Assembly: GCA_900323505.1 (NCBI GenBank) | Contig: OOIN01000006.1 | Location: forward strand, 1,444,000-1,507,999 | Source of the DNA: Ustilago trichophora | Taxonomy: Eukaryota; Basidiomycota; Ustilaginomycetes; Ustilaginales; Ustilaginaceae | Direction of reading: 5' to 3' | Length of the DNA: 64,000 nt | In this document: in pieces, positions 1-11,005 of the stretch | Numbering within the stretch: position 1 is the stretch's first letter | Layout: every line of letters begins with the position of its first letter | Notes under the pieces: model-generated | The model's input: the letters and a program-made list of their open reading frames with translations, nothing else | Database searches by the model: none | What the model was told of the DNA's origin: nothing | Made by a program: the position numbers and the translations under genes

Positions 1-402
1 CCTCGTTTGGTCATACTCGGTCTTGACATTTGATACACCTAGTGATTGTATGCATGTTTTTCTTTTATGCTGTATGCTCTGCATGGTGGGTGTAGATTGG
101 GTTGGAGCATCAAAGTGTGATGGACAAGGACCGAATAAGCGTACGAGGGGTGGACGTGAGAGTGTGAGATACTGTAGTAGAGTGTGTGTGCATGTGTGGG
201 TTGGACAACGTTTTTTGCTCAGCTGAGCTGAAAACCGCCAGCCAAAAAAAAATAAAATAAAAAATACTTCGCCGCCAAGCTAAGCTCGCTCTTCGCCCTT
301 CCGCTTTTGCCCTCGCCCTTTTTTCTCCGAAATCTGGCTCCAGACCGCAGTCCCCACGTTCTTATCGATAATTTCTCCCTCGCTTCCCCCTCTCTCCCTC
401 TC

Positions 403-443
<41 letters not shown>

Positions 444-892
444 CCTGCTCTCTTACCCCACTACTCATCCATCCGTCCATCTCGCTTCTCACTCTCAACA
501 TCACCATCACCATCATTTGACATCCCATCACCACCATCATTCACCACAATATTGCAACTTTTTTTCAACAACCAACATCATTGCACTTTGCGTCCACCAT
601 TCTCCGCATTACATTCCTCGGTCATCTTTCTCTGCCTCGGCGATTTCCAACAGTCCCCACACTCCAATATCTTCATCTCATCAGCCTCACACTAGCCTCT
701 TGACACACCGACCTTGACACACGCAGCCTTCTTCTTGACCACCACCTCAATCCCTCTCACATCAATTCAAATTCCATCTTCTGCTCCAGTCCGTCCCACC
801 ACCCTTGCCGTTCTTCAGCGCTCCGGCAATCTCCAATCGCGCTCCTCTTCCTTCCTTTTTTCTTTTTTCTTTTTCTTTTTTTTCCCCCAACA
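1..892. other. Left-edge intergenic region and leader of the CreA-type gene
   Basis: No convincing gene lies here; short open frames lack recognisable domains. Positions about 300-892 are strongly pyrimidine-rich on the plus strand and probably form the promoter and 5' leader of the zinc-finger gene at 893. A run of T/C sits immediately before its ATG. The leader contains the CT tract annotated separately. Confidence 0.5.
391..444. repeat. CT-rich microsatellite in the creA leader
   Basis: Imperfect (CT)n tract broken by a few C and T runs, about 450-500 nt upstream of the start codon at 893. Pyrimidine tracts are common in fungal core promoters and leaders. No further function can be read from it. 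Confidence 0.8.
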
Positions 893-3223
893 ATGGCTCA
901 GCCTACTGCCACCAACGTGGCCAACCCCACCCCCGACGCTGCTGCGCTTACAGCTAGCAACTACACCGTCGACAAGTCTCAGATCCCTCGTCCTTACAAG
1001 TGCCCGCTCTGTTCGCGTGCCTTTTACCGACTCGAACACCAGACCCGACACATTCGCACTCATACCGGCGAAAAACCCCACGTCTGCACACATCCCGGCT
1101 GCGAAAAGCGTTTCAGCCGAAGCGACGAACTCACCCGTCACGTCCGCATTCATGCAAACCCAAAGAAAGGTGGTGCTCACGCCGAGGACAAAAAGGCTAC
1201 TTCTGCACGCAAGTCTGCCGCAAGCAGCTCTTCCAACCACAGCGCTGCTCCTGCCATCGCTTCCGCTTCCTCAAAACCCCCTCACGTCAACAATAGGACG
1301 CTTCGATGGCAGGTAGGCGACGATGAGGGTGATGACAGCGACTCGGATCGCGAACTCAGCCACGGCGCTCGTTCTGCTCGCAATGCTGAAATGTCGACCC
1401 TCGCTATGCTAGCCAGCGATGAGCTCCACGAGCTTCAGCGCGCAGAGCGAGAGGGTCGTCGGTCTGGTCCCCCTCACGCGTATCACCCTCACTATGCAGC
1501 GGACCACTATGCCGATCGTTACCAGAGCCAGAGCCATGGATCCAGCAGCTACGCTTACCCTCCTCCTCCCGCCTCGACCTCGTCGGAAAACACTCCTCCC
1601 GGATGCTCGCATGAGGACTGCCACCGCAAGTACAACGACCGAATCGCCTCGGCTATTTTGGCCCGTCCCTCGTCCAATCGCCATCCTGCCGAATGCGGCT
1701 ACTCACGCCCTTCGCATGGCTCTTACAACGGCAGCCATCCACCTCCCAGCCTCTACCGCTACTACCAGCAAGGTTCGCACCATGCTGCTGGTGGATGGAC
1801 CTCCACCTCTTCCAGCGTGCCAAGCAGCGTCGAACACTCGCCCCGCTTCTCGCCAGACGATCACTTGCACACCGATGACTACGCCTCGGAATTCGAGCAT
1901 ACCGCTTCCCTCAACGACGACTCCAAGCCTCGTCTACCTCTGGCAGCTCCTGCTCCCGCCTCGCACTCGGCGCACAGTCACTCACACTGGACACCCAGCA
2001 GCAGTCCCGTACTCGGTCCTCTCCGCAACATGAGCTTGCTCGGCGGCAACACCGTCCCCAACAGCCCCTATACTTCGCGCCCCGGCTCTCCTGTGCACCA
2101 CTCGCGTCACTCTCACCCTCACACTCACGGCCACTCGCCGCCCCACCATCACCACCACTCGCACGAGGGCCCCGCTCACCAGTCTGGTATGGGCCACCAC
2201 GGCTCGCATCGACACCGATCTCATCCTTACATGGAGTCGTCGGCTCGATCCCGATCCCACCACCATCTCTCATCGCTCGGCATGGCTCCCGTCCAGCCTG
2301 CCATCCCTCCTAGCACTTCCGGTGAACGAAGCACCGCTGCCGAGCTCGACTCGCACGCCAGCGGCTCTGCATCCACCTCGGCATCTACCTCGCCAGCTCA
2401 GCCATCGCACATGCCTCCCAAGCTCTCACGAAGCCACAGCTTCGGCTCGCGCAGCAAGGGCATCCCTTCGCTCAACTCGAGCACCAGTCTCTCGGCCTAT
2501 CACTTGACTTCGGCGCATGGCCCATCTGCAGATGCCGAGCGTGGTGCCCGACGCACCAAGATTGAGGACATTCTCGATGGAGGTGTTGGAAGCCTCAAAC
2601 CACACTCGTCTCGATCGTCTTTTCCTCATCTGGTAGCCGATCCTTCCTCGAGGACGCTCCCACCTCCTTTCCCAGCAAGTGCCTCGCACAGGGACGGAAG
2701 CCACCATCCTCTGCCTGGACACCACCACTCGCATGCCTACAACTACCACCCTTACGGCGACCACAAGAAGAGCGCACGCAGCAGCTCGCGTTCTGCACCT
2801 GCTAGCAGGTCCGGTTCGCCGCATGCTTCGCCCACATTGCACCCTTTGCCCGGACTGCCTGCTGTCTCTTCCAGGTCGCACTCGCGCCAGAGCTCGATCG
2901 GCAACAGCTTTGCGACCAGCAACGGTCTTGCCAGCAGCGAGTCGAGCCCTACCAGCGTCTACTCGTCGATTCCCATGAGTGCGACCAACTCGCCCGCAGC
3001 GGGTATTGGCCCCCACTCGAGCAGTGGGTCGAGGAGCAAAAAGGGCCCTCTCTTTGGTATGACTCCCATCCACTCTGCGCAGCGGGAGCACGGCACTACT
3101 CTGCCTTCGCTGGGTCAGGCACTGTCACGCGAAGGTTCACCAATCAGCATGGTCCTCCCGCCTCCCATGAAGAGGATCCACTCGGAGGACATTGCTCCTG
3201 AAGTTGACATGTCGCCCGCTTAA
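893..3223 (+). CDS. creA: CreA/Mig1-type C2H2 zinc-finger repressor
   Basis: Encodes 776 residues in one exon. Two adjacent C2H2 fingers are visible: Cys37, Cys40, His53, His57 and Cys65, Cys70, His83, His87, joined by a TGEKPH linker. The recognition helices contain RLEHQTRH and RSDELTRH, the signature of CreA/Mig1 carbon-catabolite repressors, which bind GC-rich SYGGRG-type promoter sites under glucose. The rest of the protein is low-complexity Ser/His/Pro-rich sequence, with many short SRS and SPxxSP stretches that could be phosphorylated, as in known CreA proteins. The ATG at 893 follows a C/T-rich leader in good context (ACAATGG). The family assignment from the finger sequence is strong; a role as the main glucose repressor is inferred by homology. 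The symbol follows the Aspergillus gene because 'mig1' names an unrelated plant-induced gene in Ustilago. Confidence 0.93.
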   Translation: MAQPTATNVANPTPDAAALTASNYTVDKSQIPRPYKCPLCSRAFYRLEHQTRHIRTHTGEKPHVCTHPGCEKRFSRSDELTRHVRIHANPKKGGAHAEDKKATSARKSAASSSSNHSAAPAIASASSKPPHVNNRTLRWQVGDDEGDDSDSDRELSHGARSARNAEMSTLAMLASDELHELQRAEREGRRSGPPHAYHPHYAADHYADRYQSQSHGSSSYAYPPPPASTSSENTPPGCSHEDCHRKYNDRIASAILARPSSNRHPAECGYSRPSHGSYNGSHPPPSLYRYYQQGSHHAAGGWTSTSSSVPSSVEHSPRFSPDDHLHTDDYASEFEHTASLNDDSKPRLPLAAPAPASHSAHSHSHWTPSSSPVLGPLRNMSLLGGNTVPNSPYTSRPGSPVHHSRHSHPHTHGHSPPHHHHHSHEGPAHQSGMGHHGSHRHRSHPYMESSARSRSHHHLSSLGMAPVQPAIPPSTSGERSTAAELDSHASGSASTSASTSPAQPSHMPPKLSRSHSFGSRSKGIPSLNSSTSLSAYHLTSAHGPSADAERGARRTKIEDILDGGVGSLKPHSSRSSFPHLVADPSSRTLPPPFPASASHRDGSHHPLPGHHHSHAYNYHPYGDHKKSARSSSRSAPASRSGSPHASPTLHPLPGLPAVSSRSHSRQSSIGNSFATSNGLASSESSPTSVYSSIPMSATNSPAAGIGPHSSSGSRSKKGPLFGMTPIHSAQREHGTTLPSLGQALSREGSPISMVLPPPMKRIHSEDIAPEVDMSPA

Positions 3224-3649
3224 AGCATAGGCTCTCTATATCCTTTCTTTCTCTCAGCATCCACACACCACTTTTTCCCCTCACAGTTTCCCGTCGCAAA
3301 AGTCGCATCGCGTTGTCACCTCCTCCCATAGATTTCCCAGTTGTCCTCTCCGTGTTTTTCTCGCATGATCGATCGCTGTCGCGTTTAATCTGTTGTTCTT
3401 CTGTCTATTTTGGCTGGATTTACAAGTGTGTGATTGTGTGAGTGCGTGCGAGTTGGAGAAGTTGGTGCAGATCTTATCAGATCATGTTCAGATCGGGCGA
3501 TTGTGGGACAAAGGAGGAAATGGGAATGGATAGGGTTGATTCAATGAGATCTTTTGAGAAAAGGTACAAGAAAATTGGCGGGACGGAAAATTTACATGAA
3601 GTCGAGGTCGTCGTCGAGAGCTTCGTCTCCGTCTATGGTATCAGGTTGT

Positions 3650-3653
<4 letters not shown>

Positions 3654-3735
<82 letters not shown>
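3654..3735. repeat. (GA)n microsatellite, about 41 units
   Basis: A nearly pure AG/GA dinucleotide run of about 82 nt lies between the 3' ends of the convergent creA and eIF3j genes. Perfect polypurine/polypyrimidine mirror repeats of this length can form triplex DNA. Nothing else was recognised in 3224-3962. Confidence 0.95.
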
Positions 3736-3738
<3 letters not shown>

Positions 3739-3962
3739 GGGAAGGAGATGAGTCAGTGTGCTGTCTTGATTAGAGGATGAAGGGTGTGAGATTGGGCGCT
3801 GGCAGGAACTTACATGCGCGAGTGTCGATGCTATCATTACACCAACGTCAAACAAGGAAAGGAGCAAAAAGGGTCAAAGCCAATATTCCGTCAGTATCAG
3901 TCTAAATGGTCCTCTCTCATGTCTCTACTCGTCCTCGCTTCCTCTGTATAGAACTTGACAAC

Positions 3963-5065
3963 TTACACATTCTTGGCACTGCTAGTGCCTACGGTTTTCG
4001 GCTTGGCAGCAGCGACCTTCTTCTGTCCACCACTCTTCTTGGCCTCCTTTTCAGCCTTGACCTTCTCCTCTGCGTAGGTCTTGAGCATGGTCGAAGTTTT
4101 CCTAATGTCGACGTCGCGCAAGGTGGAAGAGATGGCCTTGAAAAAGTGAGGCACAAAGTGCTTTTCGAAGCCTGGCTTGGAGGATTGCTTCTTGATGAGC
4201 TCGGTGAAGAGGCTGTCGCTGAAGGATTCCCAGTCTTCCTTGGAGGTCGGGTTGGCGGATTTCAGCTTGGAAAGGCCGTCTGTACGTCGAGTAAAGGTTA
4301 GGGGGTTGAGGTTGAAAAATTGAGACGACGTCAGTAAAAGACAAGGTCTTGGCCGGAGAGGAACTATCGGGATGAGGGCTGGTGCAAGGTCCGGGACTTA
4401 CCATCAGATAGCTTGGCAGTACCCAAAAGGTTGGCAGCGTTTTCTACATCGGATTTGAGCTGAGCCTCGCGCTCCATACGACGCTTGGCTATCGGATCCT
4501 CGAACAAATCTCTCTCGTCATCGTCCTCATCCTGTACAGCAAGCAAGCATGCAAATCGATCAGCAGGTCTGTCAGTATCTTGAGTACTCTGTCTTTGCTC
4601 GTGGTGCTGTAGTGGTGAGAGCACTTACGTCAAGACCTTGTTCGCGGCGCAAACGCTCTTCCTCCTCCTTCTCGGCAATCTTTTGCTTGACACTTTTCTT
4701 CTTGCGCGGAGGCAAGACGGCAGCGGTCTTGGGAGCTTCTGGCTCCGAGTCTTCCTCCTCCCAGTCGTCCTACCATCGCCAAAACAGGAAAGCGAAACGG
4801 GGATAGCATCGGGTCAGTCTATAACATGCACTCTGACATCGAGGGTGTAGTTTGCGAAGGATGATGGCGTACCTTGACTTCGTCTTCGACATCCTCGTCG
4901 TCGAACTTCTTACGGCCAGCAGCCGAAAGCTTGGGGGGAGGGGCCTGCTGCGGCTCGTCGTCGTTTTCTACATCCACGTTCAAATCGATCCAGTGGTCAG
5001 CATCTCTTCAGGCAGCATGATGGATCGCTTGTAGGAGAGGTTCGGGACTTACCCCAGTCGCTCAT
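3963..5065 (-). CDS. HCR1: Translation initiation factor eIF3 subunit j
   Basis: Five exons on the minus strand: 5065-5053, 4967-4873, 4769-4629, 4531-4402 and 4279-3963. Four GT-AG introns of 85, 103, 97 and 122 nt separate them. The spliced frame gives 231 residues beginning MSDWENDDEP and ending in a Lys/Ala-rich tail. Typical eIF3j features are the acidic, Trp-containing N-terminus (MSDW, then DDWEEEDSEPE), a PPRKKKSVKQKIAEKE basic segment, and a C-terminal helical region with LRDVDIRKTSTMLKTY. The protein binds the 40S decoding centre, promotes eIF3 association, and in yeast (Hcr1) also helps 18S rRNA maturation and termination. Length matches the family (about 230-265). Exon 1 is only 13 nt, so an ORF-based annotation would miss the true start. 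Confidence 0.92.
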
Positions 5066-5471
5066 AGTGTGTAAGTATATGTAGTTCGGAGAGTTGTATG
5101 AGTTGGTGATGATGAGGTTGAGTTGAGGGTAAGTTTCTTCTGGCTTCGATTCAAGATTGTGCCAGGAAGCGCAGGTTGGTGTGCGTTTGAGCTGAAATTT
5201 AATTTACGCGATTACTGTAAAGTCACTAACACTGAAAGGAAGGATTGCGAATCATCTCTCATCGGGAGCTCGATCGGCGATATACCTTCACGTTTCTTCT
5301 CTTTCTCATCAGCACAGCATAGATGTGAGTCCAAGGTGGTCTGGTCTACATCGACTCAAAGAACAGGTACAATTGCATATTGTGGTGCGTGGTGCCTAGT
5401 GTGAGTGTGTGTTGTATATGTGTAGGGTGACTAAAGGTACACGCTCCCAGGCGAGCGGCTCTGAACAAATC
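5066..5471. other. Intergenic region between eIF3j and the histidine kinase
   Basis: About 400 nt with no gene recognised. It should contain the eIF3j promoter and leader (minus strand) and the 3' end of the histidine kinase transcript. Confidence 0.5.
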
Positions 5472-7679
5472 CTAATCCTGCCTCTTCTCCTTGCCAATCT
5501 CTTCAAACGCCTTCTTCCAGTCGGCCAGGTCCATCTTGAGCTGTCTCATCTGAAGAGGCTTTGTAAACCAGGCATCCATCCCGCACTCCAATCCTCTCTG
5601 CTGGTGGAATCGATCGGATAACGCTGTCACTGCCACAATCCTGAACCTCGACCTGTCCCCCTCTGCTTCGCCGAGTGCGTCAGTCACATGCTTGCGCATC
5701 AGCTGGCACGCTTCGAAACCCATCATTCCGGGCATGTTGATATCCAACAAAGTCACGGCGGGCAGATGCTTCTTGAACTTCTCGACCGCCTCAACGCCAT
5801 CGACGGCTTCGTGGAACTCGATCTTGCTCTGGCGAAGCATGGTGGTGAGGATGCGCATGTTGAGCGGGTTGTCTTCGCAGCAGAGAACGCTGAATTTAGG
5901 TTTCTTGTGCGATGAGGGTGGATCAAGGGGAGGCGGAGTCGAGTTGTCGGTCGAGACCGGTGGTGTGATCGACGGTGGGCTTGGAGGTGGCTGGATGCGC
6001 GGTTTCGGTCGGGGTGCACGAAGCACTTCGTCCATGGCATCGGGCGACACAACCAAGTCAGCCAGCTTATCGCCGCTCGGGAGGGAGGATCCTCGATCGC
6101 GATTCTCCTGTTCCTGTTCGCCAACGAGCGACATTCTACGCGGGGTGAGGTCTTTGGTCTCTTCTTTTTGCGCCGCATCTTCCGAGGACTGTGCGAGCTC
6201 GGCACGCTCGGCGAGAGGTGTACCTGACCCCTCTGACAGCACCTCACCCGGCTTGTCTGGGTTGACTGGAGCCGTATAGCCCAAATGCCCGTGCTTCTGT
6301 CTCACCGTCTCGTTCGCCGTTCTTGTGTCTTCGCTGCCCTCTTGCTCAGCAAGTCGCAACAAATTCGCAAAACATCTTGGCCCAAACGGCTTCCTCGTCA
6401 CGAAAGTCGGTCTCCTGCTGCCGTTCTTGAAGGCCGCATATTCGATCCCTGCATCTTCGTGCGCCTGCAACACGCCGATCTTGACACCTGGTTTGGTTTG
6501 TGCGAGGATTGCGTCCACTCCACCCTCGACTTCGGCGCACACTTCTTCCGGAAGTAGTAAAAAGTCGGCGTCCTGAATGTGCGATGTGCAGTAGAGATTG
6601 CCAAAGGTGGCGAGTTGAGCAGAAATGACTTGGGCAAGACGCTGCAGACCGGGACCTTCAAAGCCGTAGAGATACATGAGTTGGTCGGATTTTGAAGGTG
6701 GTGCTGGGGTCACGAAGCGTTCGGGAAGGCTCTGTACGGGGATCTTGACCGTGACAATAGTGCCACGGCCTTTGTCGCTCGAGACGTGCATGGCGCCACC
6801 CATGCGACGGACGATGGTGGAGCAGAGGGTGACCGAGAGACCGGCGCCTGCTTTGAAGTTGTCTGCTTTGACAAAAGGTTCGAATAGGCGATGGGAGAGA
6901 AAGTGCTCGGTCATGCCCTCGCCCGAGTCCTCGACGACGAGGTCGACAAAATGTTGGTCGGACTGCGTTGGCGATGCGGATGGAGGAAAAGAAACATCGT
7001 CTTCGAATGCGGGTGAAGTGGCTACTGATGGAGACAGCGAGACTTCGACGAAGCCTTCTGTAGTGAAGCGGAGTGCGTTGGAGATGAGCTTGTGCGCGAG
7101 TTTTCGAACTAGCTTTGTCGAGACGACCGTCTTCCATCCTCGCAGACTGGTATCTGTCTGCAAGATGAGCTCTGGCGGTGGTGGCAGTCTTGCATCGTCA
7201 CCATCCTCGGCTCGGATCTGGCGCACCTGTGCATTCCACGCCTCAGACGCAACTGTATCTAACAAATCACCTAGATCGACGGGCTCCTCGGGGAACACTT
7301 CATGCTCCTCCTCGGCCTCCCTTGCATGTATCGTTTCGGCAGCAAAGTCTCGAAAGTCATCCAAGACATTTTGCAGCCTCTCGCTCAATCCGGCAAGACT
7401 CTCCATCTTGATGAGAAGCGATCTCCGAGCAGCCTTGTCCTGTATTGGTGCTGCTCGCAGCTCTGTACGCAGATCCTCGACCAGACCGAGAAGGCCGTGG
7501 ACGGGTGTACGCAGCTCATGCTGAACCTGCTGGATGAGCTGGATGTGCGCTTGGTCGACTGCGGCGCTCATAGTATGCGGAGAGACCTGTTCGCCAAGTT
7601 CGCCCTGGGAATGCTTGAGTGCGGCTTGGTTGGGATCGTTGAGACGCTGCGAGAAAGGCGCCCGTTGCGCGGCAGCCAT
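5472..7679 (-). CDS. Soluble hybrid histidine kinase with receiver domain
   Basis: Encodes 735 residues from the ATG at 7679; a TTG two codons upstream is not a plausible start. The HisKA H-box is QHELRTPVHG, with the phospho-acceptor at His54. The catalytic domain follows: N-box (NALRFTTEG), G1 (DSGEGM), F-box (LFEPF) and a slightly divergent G2 (GAGLSV). After a Pro/Ser-rich linker comes a receiver domain, with CEDNPLN at its start, phospho-acceptor Asp646 in LLDINMPGM, and the Thr and Lys switch residues in VTAL and TKPL. This is the His-to-Asp phosphorelay architecture that feeds a Ypd1-type phosphotransfer protein. There is no transmembrane segment, HAMP, PAS or GAF sensor ahead of the H-box; only about 45 residues precede it. 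The input is therefore unknown, unless unrecognised 5' exons exist in 7680-8530. Confidence 0.88.
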   Translation of the reverse strand: MAAAQRAPFSQRLNDPNQAALKHSQGELGEQVSPHTMSAAVDQAHIQLIQQVQHELRTPVHGLLGLVEDLRTELRAAPIQDKAARRSLLIKMESLAGLSERLQNVLDDFRDFAAETIHAREAEEEHEVFPEEPVDLGDLLDTVASEAWNAQVRQIRAEDGDDARLPPPPELILQTDTSLRGWKTVVSTKLVRKLAHKLISNALRFTTEGFVEVSLSPSVATSPAFEDDVSFPPSASPTQSDQHFVDLVVEDSGEGMTEHFLSHRLFEPFVKADNFKAGAGLSVTLCSTIVRRMGGAMHVSSDKGRGTIVTVKIPVQSLPERFVTPAPPSKSDQLMYLYGFEGPGLQRLAQVISAQLATFGNLYCTSHIQDADFLLLPEEVCAEVEGGVDAILAQTKPGVKIGVLQAHEDAGIEYAAFKNGSRRPTFVTRKPFGPRCFANLLRLAEQEGSEDTRTANETVRQKHGHLGYTAPVNPDKPGEVLSEGSGTPLAERAELAQSSEDAAQKEETKDLTPRRMSLVGEQEQENRDRGSSLPSGDKLADLVVSPDAMDEVLRAPRPKPRIQPPPSPPSITPPVSTDNSTPPPLDPPSSHKKPKFSVLCCEDNPLNMRILTTMLRQSKIEFHEAVDGVEAVEKFKKHLPAVTLLDINMPGMMGFEACQLMRKHVTDALGEAEGDRSRFRIVAVTALSDRFHQQRGLECGMDAWFTKPLQMRQLKMDLADWKKAFEEIGKEKRQD

Positions 7680-7974
7680 GCTCAACGACGTTTCAGAGAT
7701 GTTAGGACTGGTGTATCAGGTTGTGCTGTTTGGCATCATGAGTGGAAAGGGTGATGCAGGAAGGTATGCTGGCGATGTTGAGTGATGGTAAGGGAGGGCG
7801 TGGTAGGGAAAGGTAAGAGCGGGACAGTTTAGAGTGTGGATGCCTCGGGCTGGGTTGATTGTCGTTGTGGTTCGCATATCATTTGAATCGATACAGTAGA
7901 AGCGAGTCAAAGTGTTCGGCTAGGGCATGCCTCTGTGTTGTCAAACTGAGCACGACTTTATGTTGGCGTACAAG

Positions 7975-8029
<55 letters not shown>

Positions 8030-8530
8030 CAAAAATCTATCCCGATGCTGTGCAATCCCTTCAAACGCCGCAATTTCACTCTTCAGTAGTCTAGGCTGTG
8101 TGAACTTGCTTTTCATCCTTTGACGACGTCGATCTCGGGCAGATCTAGTCTCTGATAAGCCGTCCTCTGGCTTCTTGTCTAGCAGGTAGTGTCTCGTCGT
8201 ACGGTGGATCATGATCGCAGCGCTTGGTCACTTGCGAGCACAGAGTTGTGCTTGGTGCAGCATTCCATTGTGCTGGAGTACGTACCATGGTGCATATGCT
8301 GCCGTGTTGACAGCCTGAACGCCGGTAACAATGACAGATTTTAGGCGGCCGTCGGAGATGTTATACCGCCTTTATCAACAAACAATAATGCTCAGCTCAG
8401 CTTCTTTCGGCGTCTCTGTTCCGACGTTGTGGAGGAAAGCAAAGGAGAAGGGTCCGTTCACACACACCAACTCGTTCCACTGCGGCCTCTTTCATATTGC
8501 CGCATTCATCGTCTTGCAAGAGCAAGCACC
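7680..8530. promoter_or_regulatory. Divergent promoter region, kinase and F-box genes
   Basis: About 850 nt separate the divergent starts of the histidine kinase (minus) and the F-box gene (plus). It contains the long CT tract at 7978-8026. No other gene or RNA was recognised. I saw no clear extra exon for the kinase, but cannot exclude one. Confidence 0.45.
7978..8026. repeat. (CT)n microsatellite
   Basis: Perfect CT/TC dinucleotide run of 49 nt, roughly 300 nt upstream of the kinase start and 500 nt upstream of the F-box gene start. Confidence 0.95.
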
Positions 8531-11005
8531 ATGGATCAGCGCAACACTGTACCTTTAATACCTCCACATGCAGCAGTAGCAGCGGCGGAGGACGATGCTG
8601 TTGAAGGAAGCTCAGGTCCTTCCACGCCATTTGCCGGTCAGAGCGGAGCTCAGACACCGTTGGAAGCTTCCAACGGATCTCTCACACCGCAGCGCCCGCT
8701 TCTAGTCAACGACGAGCTGGAACGATTCCGTTCAGAGTGGAAGAAGGAGGTCGAATCCAGAGGTTATGCCACATACGCTCAGCCGCCGGCTGCTGCTTCC
8801 TCGGCTTTGGCCTCCACCAGCAACCCAGCTCAGGTTAAGCACACGAGGACGCCCAATGCGCATCAAGCTTTGTCATCGAAAGCAACGCAAAATACTCAGC
8901 CTGGAGTAGATGCTGCTACAAATGCAGCTGATTCGAATGGCCAAGACGACGAGCAGGCCGATGAGGACCAAGACCTGTCGCTTCATTCAGAAGATTCTTC
9001 GCTCCCCTTTCCAGAAGCAGAGATCTACGCTCCGGCCGCGTTCAAGTACTCGAAGGGCGCCCACAAGATCCCTCGTCCTGATACACAGCAGCCTCGGCAC
9101 GATCTACCTGCACCGCTCATTGCGGCAGAGTACCACCCACCACCACTTTCCTCTTCCGGACATGTCGATGGCACGCCATTATCACCGACGAGCTCGGCGG
9201 CTAATGGTGTCTCCCATGCGCTCAGGGACCGCATTCGAGCCTCGGCCGCTCCAAATAGCTCTGGCACCTCACCTTCTCGAACTTTGGCACCCAAGCAGCA
9301 GATCCCAACCGACGCCGAAGCGTCCGGCCCATCCTCGACACCAGCGCCGTCACGCGCACCGCGCATCATGGCGACACCCAACGCTCCCGCCAATGCGAGT
9401 GAAGCAACTCAAGCCGGTATGCGCAGTGCCGTGGAAGCCTACGTGCATGCTGTAGAGATGGAGCGCAGCGGACAGCTGGACGAGGCGCTTCTCTCCTATC
9501 GCCGGGCTTTTAAGCTCAATAGCAATGCCGATCGGCTATACCACCGAGCTCACTTGCTTTTGACCGATCCAGCGCTGGCGAACACATCAACGCAGCAAAA
9601 CGACGCATTGCTATCGAGTCCAGCGATCGCAGACAAGGTCCGCAAGGCGCTCGACTTTGACGATCATCGCTATGTAGCAATCAAAGAGAGGCAGGTCAAG
9701 GAGGCCGAGGCTCGTGCCAGGGGAGAGACGTACGATGGGCCAGAGACAAAGCAAGCTACGACAGCAGGGGCTGAGGCACAGGCCGGAGAGAAGCCTATGA
9801 AGCTGACTGAATCACGTCCGGACGAGCTTGCGCGGCTATTGGACAGTCTGTCGATAGAGGGAGGTGGGGAGAGAGACTTTGGAATGGTAACGTTTCAGCC
9901 GGAAGACGAGGAGAAGGAGATGCCTATTGCCAGGCTGCCAGATGAAGTTCTGCTGCATATACTCAGGATGGTCATCGCGCCGAGAGGAAGGAGAGGTGCT
10001 AAGGTCGTCAAGCCAAAGCCTACACCGGAAGAGCAGGCGGCTATGGAGGCTGCCACCGCTGCATTGACGGGACGTGGGGCCAAGACGACTGCGGCTAAGA
10101 TTGAGGCCCAAAAGGCAAACAAGGCGGGCGCTTCGGTGAACGGTGTCAAGGCCGACGGTGCTGTCCCCCTACCTTCCACGGGCTCCAAAGAAGAGCCCGC
10201 AACCAGTGTCGAAGCTTCAGCAAGCACAGGTAAGACCGACAGAGAGAAAGCCCCAGAAAGCAGCGTCGGCGTCCTCATGCGCAAGCAACCTCTCGGTATC
10301 GGCGTCGTTCTTGGTGGCGCCGACTGGCAGTCGCTCGAAATCCTCGGTCGCACCTGCTGGAAGTTCCGACTTCTCACCAAGTCCCCCTCCCTTTGGCGGG
10401 AGATTGTCCGCGAGACCTACTACCCGCCCATCCTCGATCCCACTCTCACCCTGTCCACTCTATATGAGCGGCATCACTCGGACTGGCGAACAGCATTTAT
10501 CAACCAGCCTCGTGTCCGTCTCAACGGTTGCTACATCGCTGCGTGCCATTACGCCCGTCCCGGTCTCAGCGAAGACGCCTGGGTTCGCGTCATCCACGTC
10601 GTTGAGTTTTACCGTTCAATCCGGTTCCTCCCCGACGGGACGGCGCTTTCGCTCCTCACCACTGACCCACCTTCCGAGACTGTTCGCAAGCTCGAGCCAG
10701 CACTCAAGGCAAAGGGGTTCTCCAGGGGAAGATGGGAACTGTTCGAAGAAGGTCTCGAGGACGACGAAGAGGAAGGAAGGCCAAGGGGCCCCAAGGTTGT
10801 GGTGGAGGATTTGAGGGACAAGAGCATGCAAAAGTACGCGTTTAGGATGGTGTTTGGGTTGCGAAGTACCACGAGGGGGCGGTGGAACAAGTTGGATTTG
10901 TTGGAGTACTACAGTGTCAACTTGACAAATGGTGAGGTGCTGCCGCTGCCTCAGAAACATTCAAGGCCGTTCCACTTTTCTAGAGTCATCGCATATGGCG
11001 TATAG
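8531..11005 (+). CDS. HRT3: FBXO9/Hrt3-type F-box protein with TPR-like repeat
   Basis: 824 residues from the ATG at 8531, which has a strong context (CACCATGG); the open frame extends further upstream only through non-ATG codons. The N-terminal 300 residues are low-complexity. A TPR-like helical pair follows at about 300-345 (EAYVHAVEMERSGQLDEALL). The F-box starts near 465 (ARLPDEVLLHILRMV). Its second half (WQSLEILGRTCWKFRLL) comes only after an Ala/Lys-rich insertion of about 110 residues. The C-terminal domain carries FBXO9/Hrt3 hallmarks: RVRLNGCYIA, a FYRSIRFLPDG segment and GRWELFEE. These proteins are SCF ubiquitin-ligase substrate receptors that bind Skp1 through the F-box. The family call is firm; the substrate is unknown. 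Confidence 0.9.
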   Translation: MDQRNTVPLIPPHAAVAAAEDDAVEGSSGPSTPFAGQSGAQTPLEASNGSLTPQRPLLVNDELERFRSEWKKEVESRGYATYAQPPAAASSALASTSNPAQVKHTRTPNAHQALSSKATQNTQPGVDAATNAADSNGQDDEQADEDQDLSLHSEDSSLPFPEAEIYAPAAFKYSKGAHKIPRPDTQQPRHDLPAPLIAAEYHPPPLSSSGHVDGTPLSPTSSAANGVSHALRDRIRASAAPNSSGTSPSRTLAPKQQIPTDAEASGPSSTPAPSRAPRIMATPNAPANASEATQAGMRSAVEAYVHAVEMERSGQLDEALLSYRRAFKLNSNADRLYHRAHLLLTDPALANTSTQQNDALLSSPAIADKVRKALDFDDHRYVAIKERQVKEAEARARGETYDGPETKQATTAGAEAQAGEKPMKLTESRPDELARLLDSLSIEGGGERDFGMVTFQPEDEEKEMPIARLPDEVLLHILRMVIAPRGRRGAKVVKPKPTPEEQAAMEAATAALTGRGAKTTAAKIEAQKANKAGASVNGVKADGAVPLPSTGSKEEPATSVEASASTGKTDREKAPESSVGVLMRKQPLGIGVVLGGADWQSLEILGRTCWKFRLLTKSPSLWREIVRETYYPPILDPTLTLSTLYERHHSDWRTAFINQPRVRLNGCYIAACHYARPGLSEDAWVRVIHVVEFYRSIRFLPDGTALSLLTTDPPSETVRKLEPALKAKGFSRGRWELFEEGLEDDEEEGRPRGPKVVVEDLRDKSMQKYAFRMVFGLRSTTRGRWNKLDLLEYYSVNLTNGEVLPLPQKHSRPFHFSRVIAYGV

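Noticed and set aside
714..1316. 200-codon plus-strand frame overlapping the start of creA
   Set aside because: Pyrimidine-rich leader read in another frame; the zinc fingers lie in the 893 frame.
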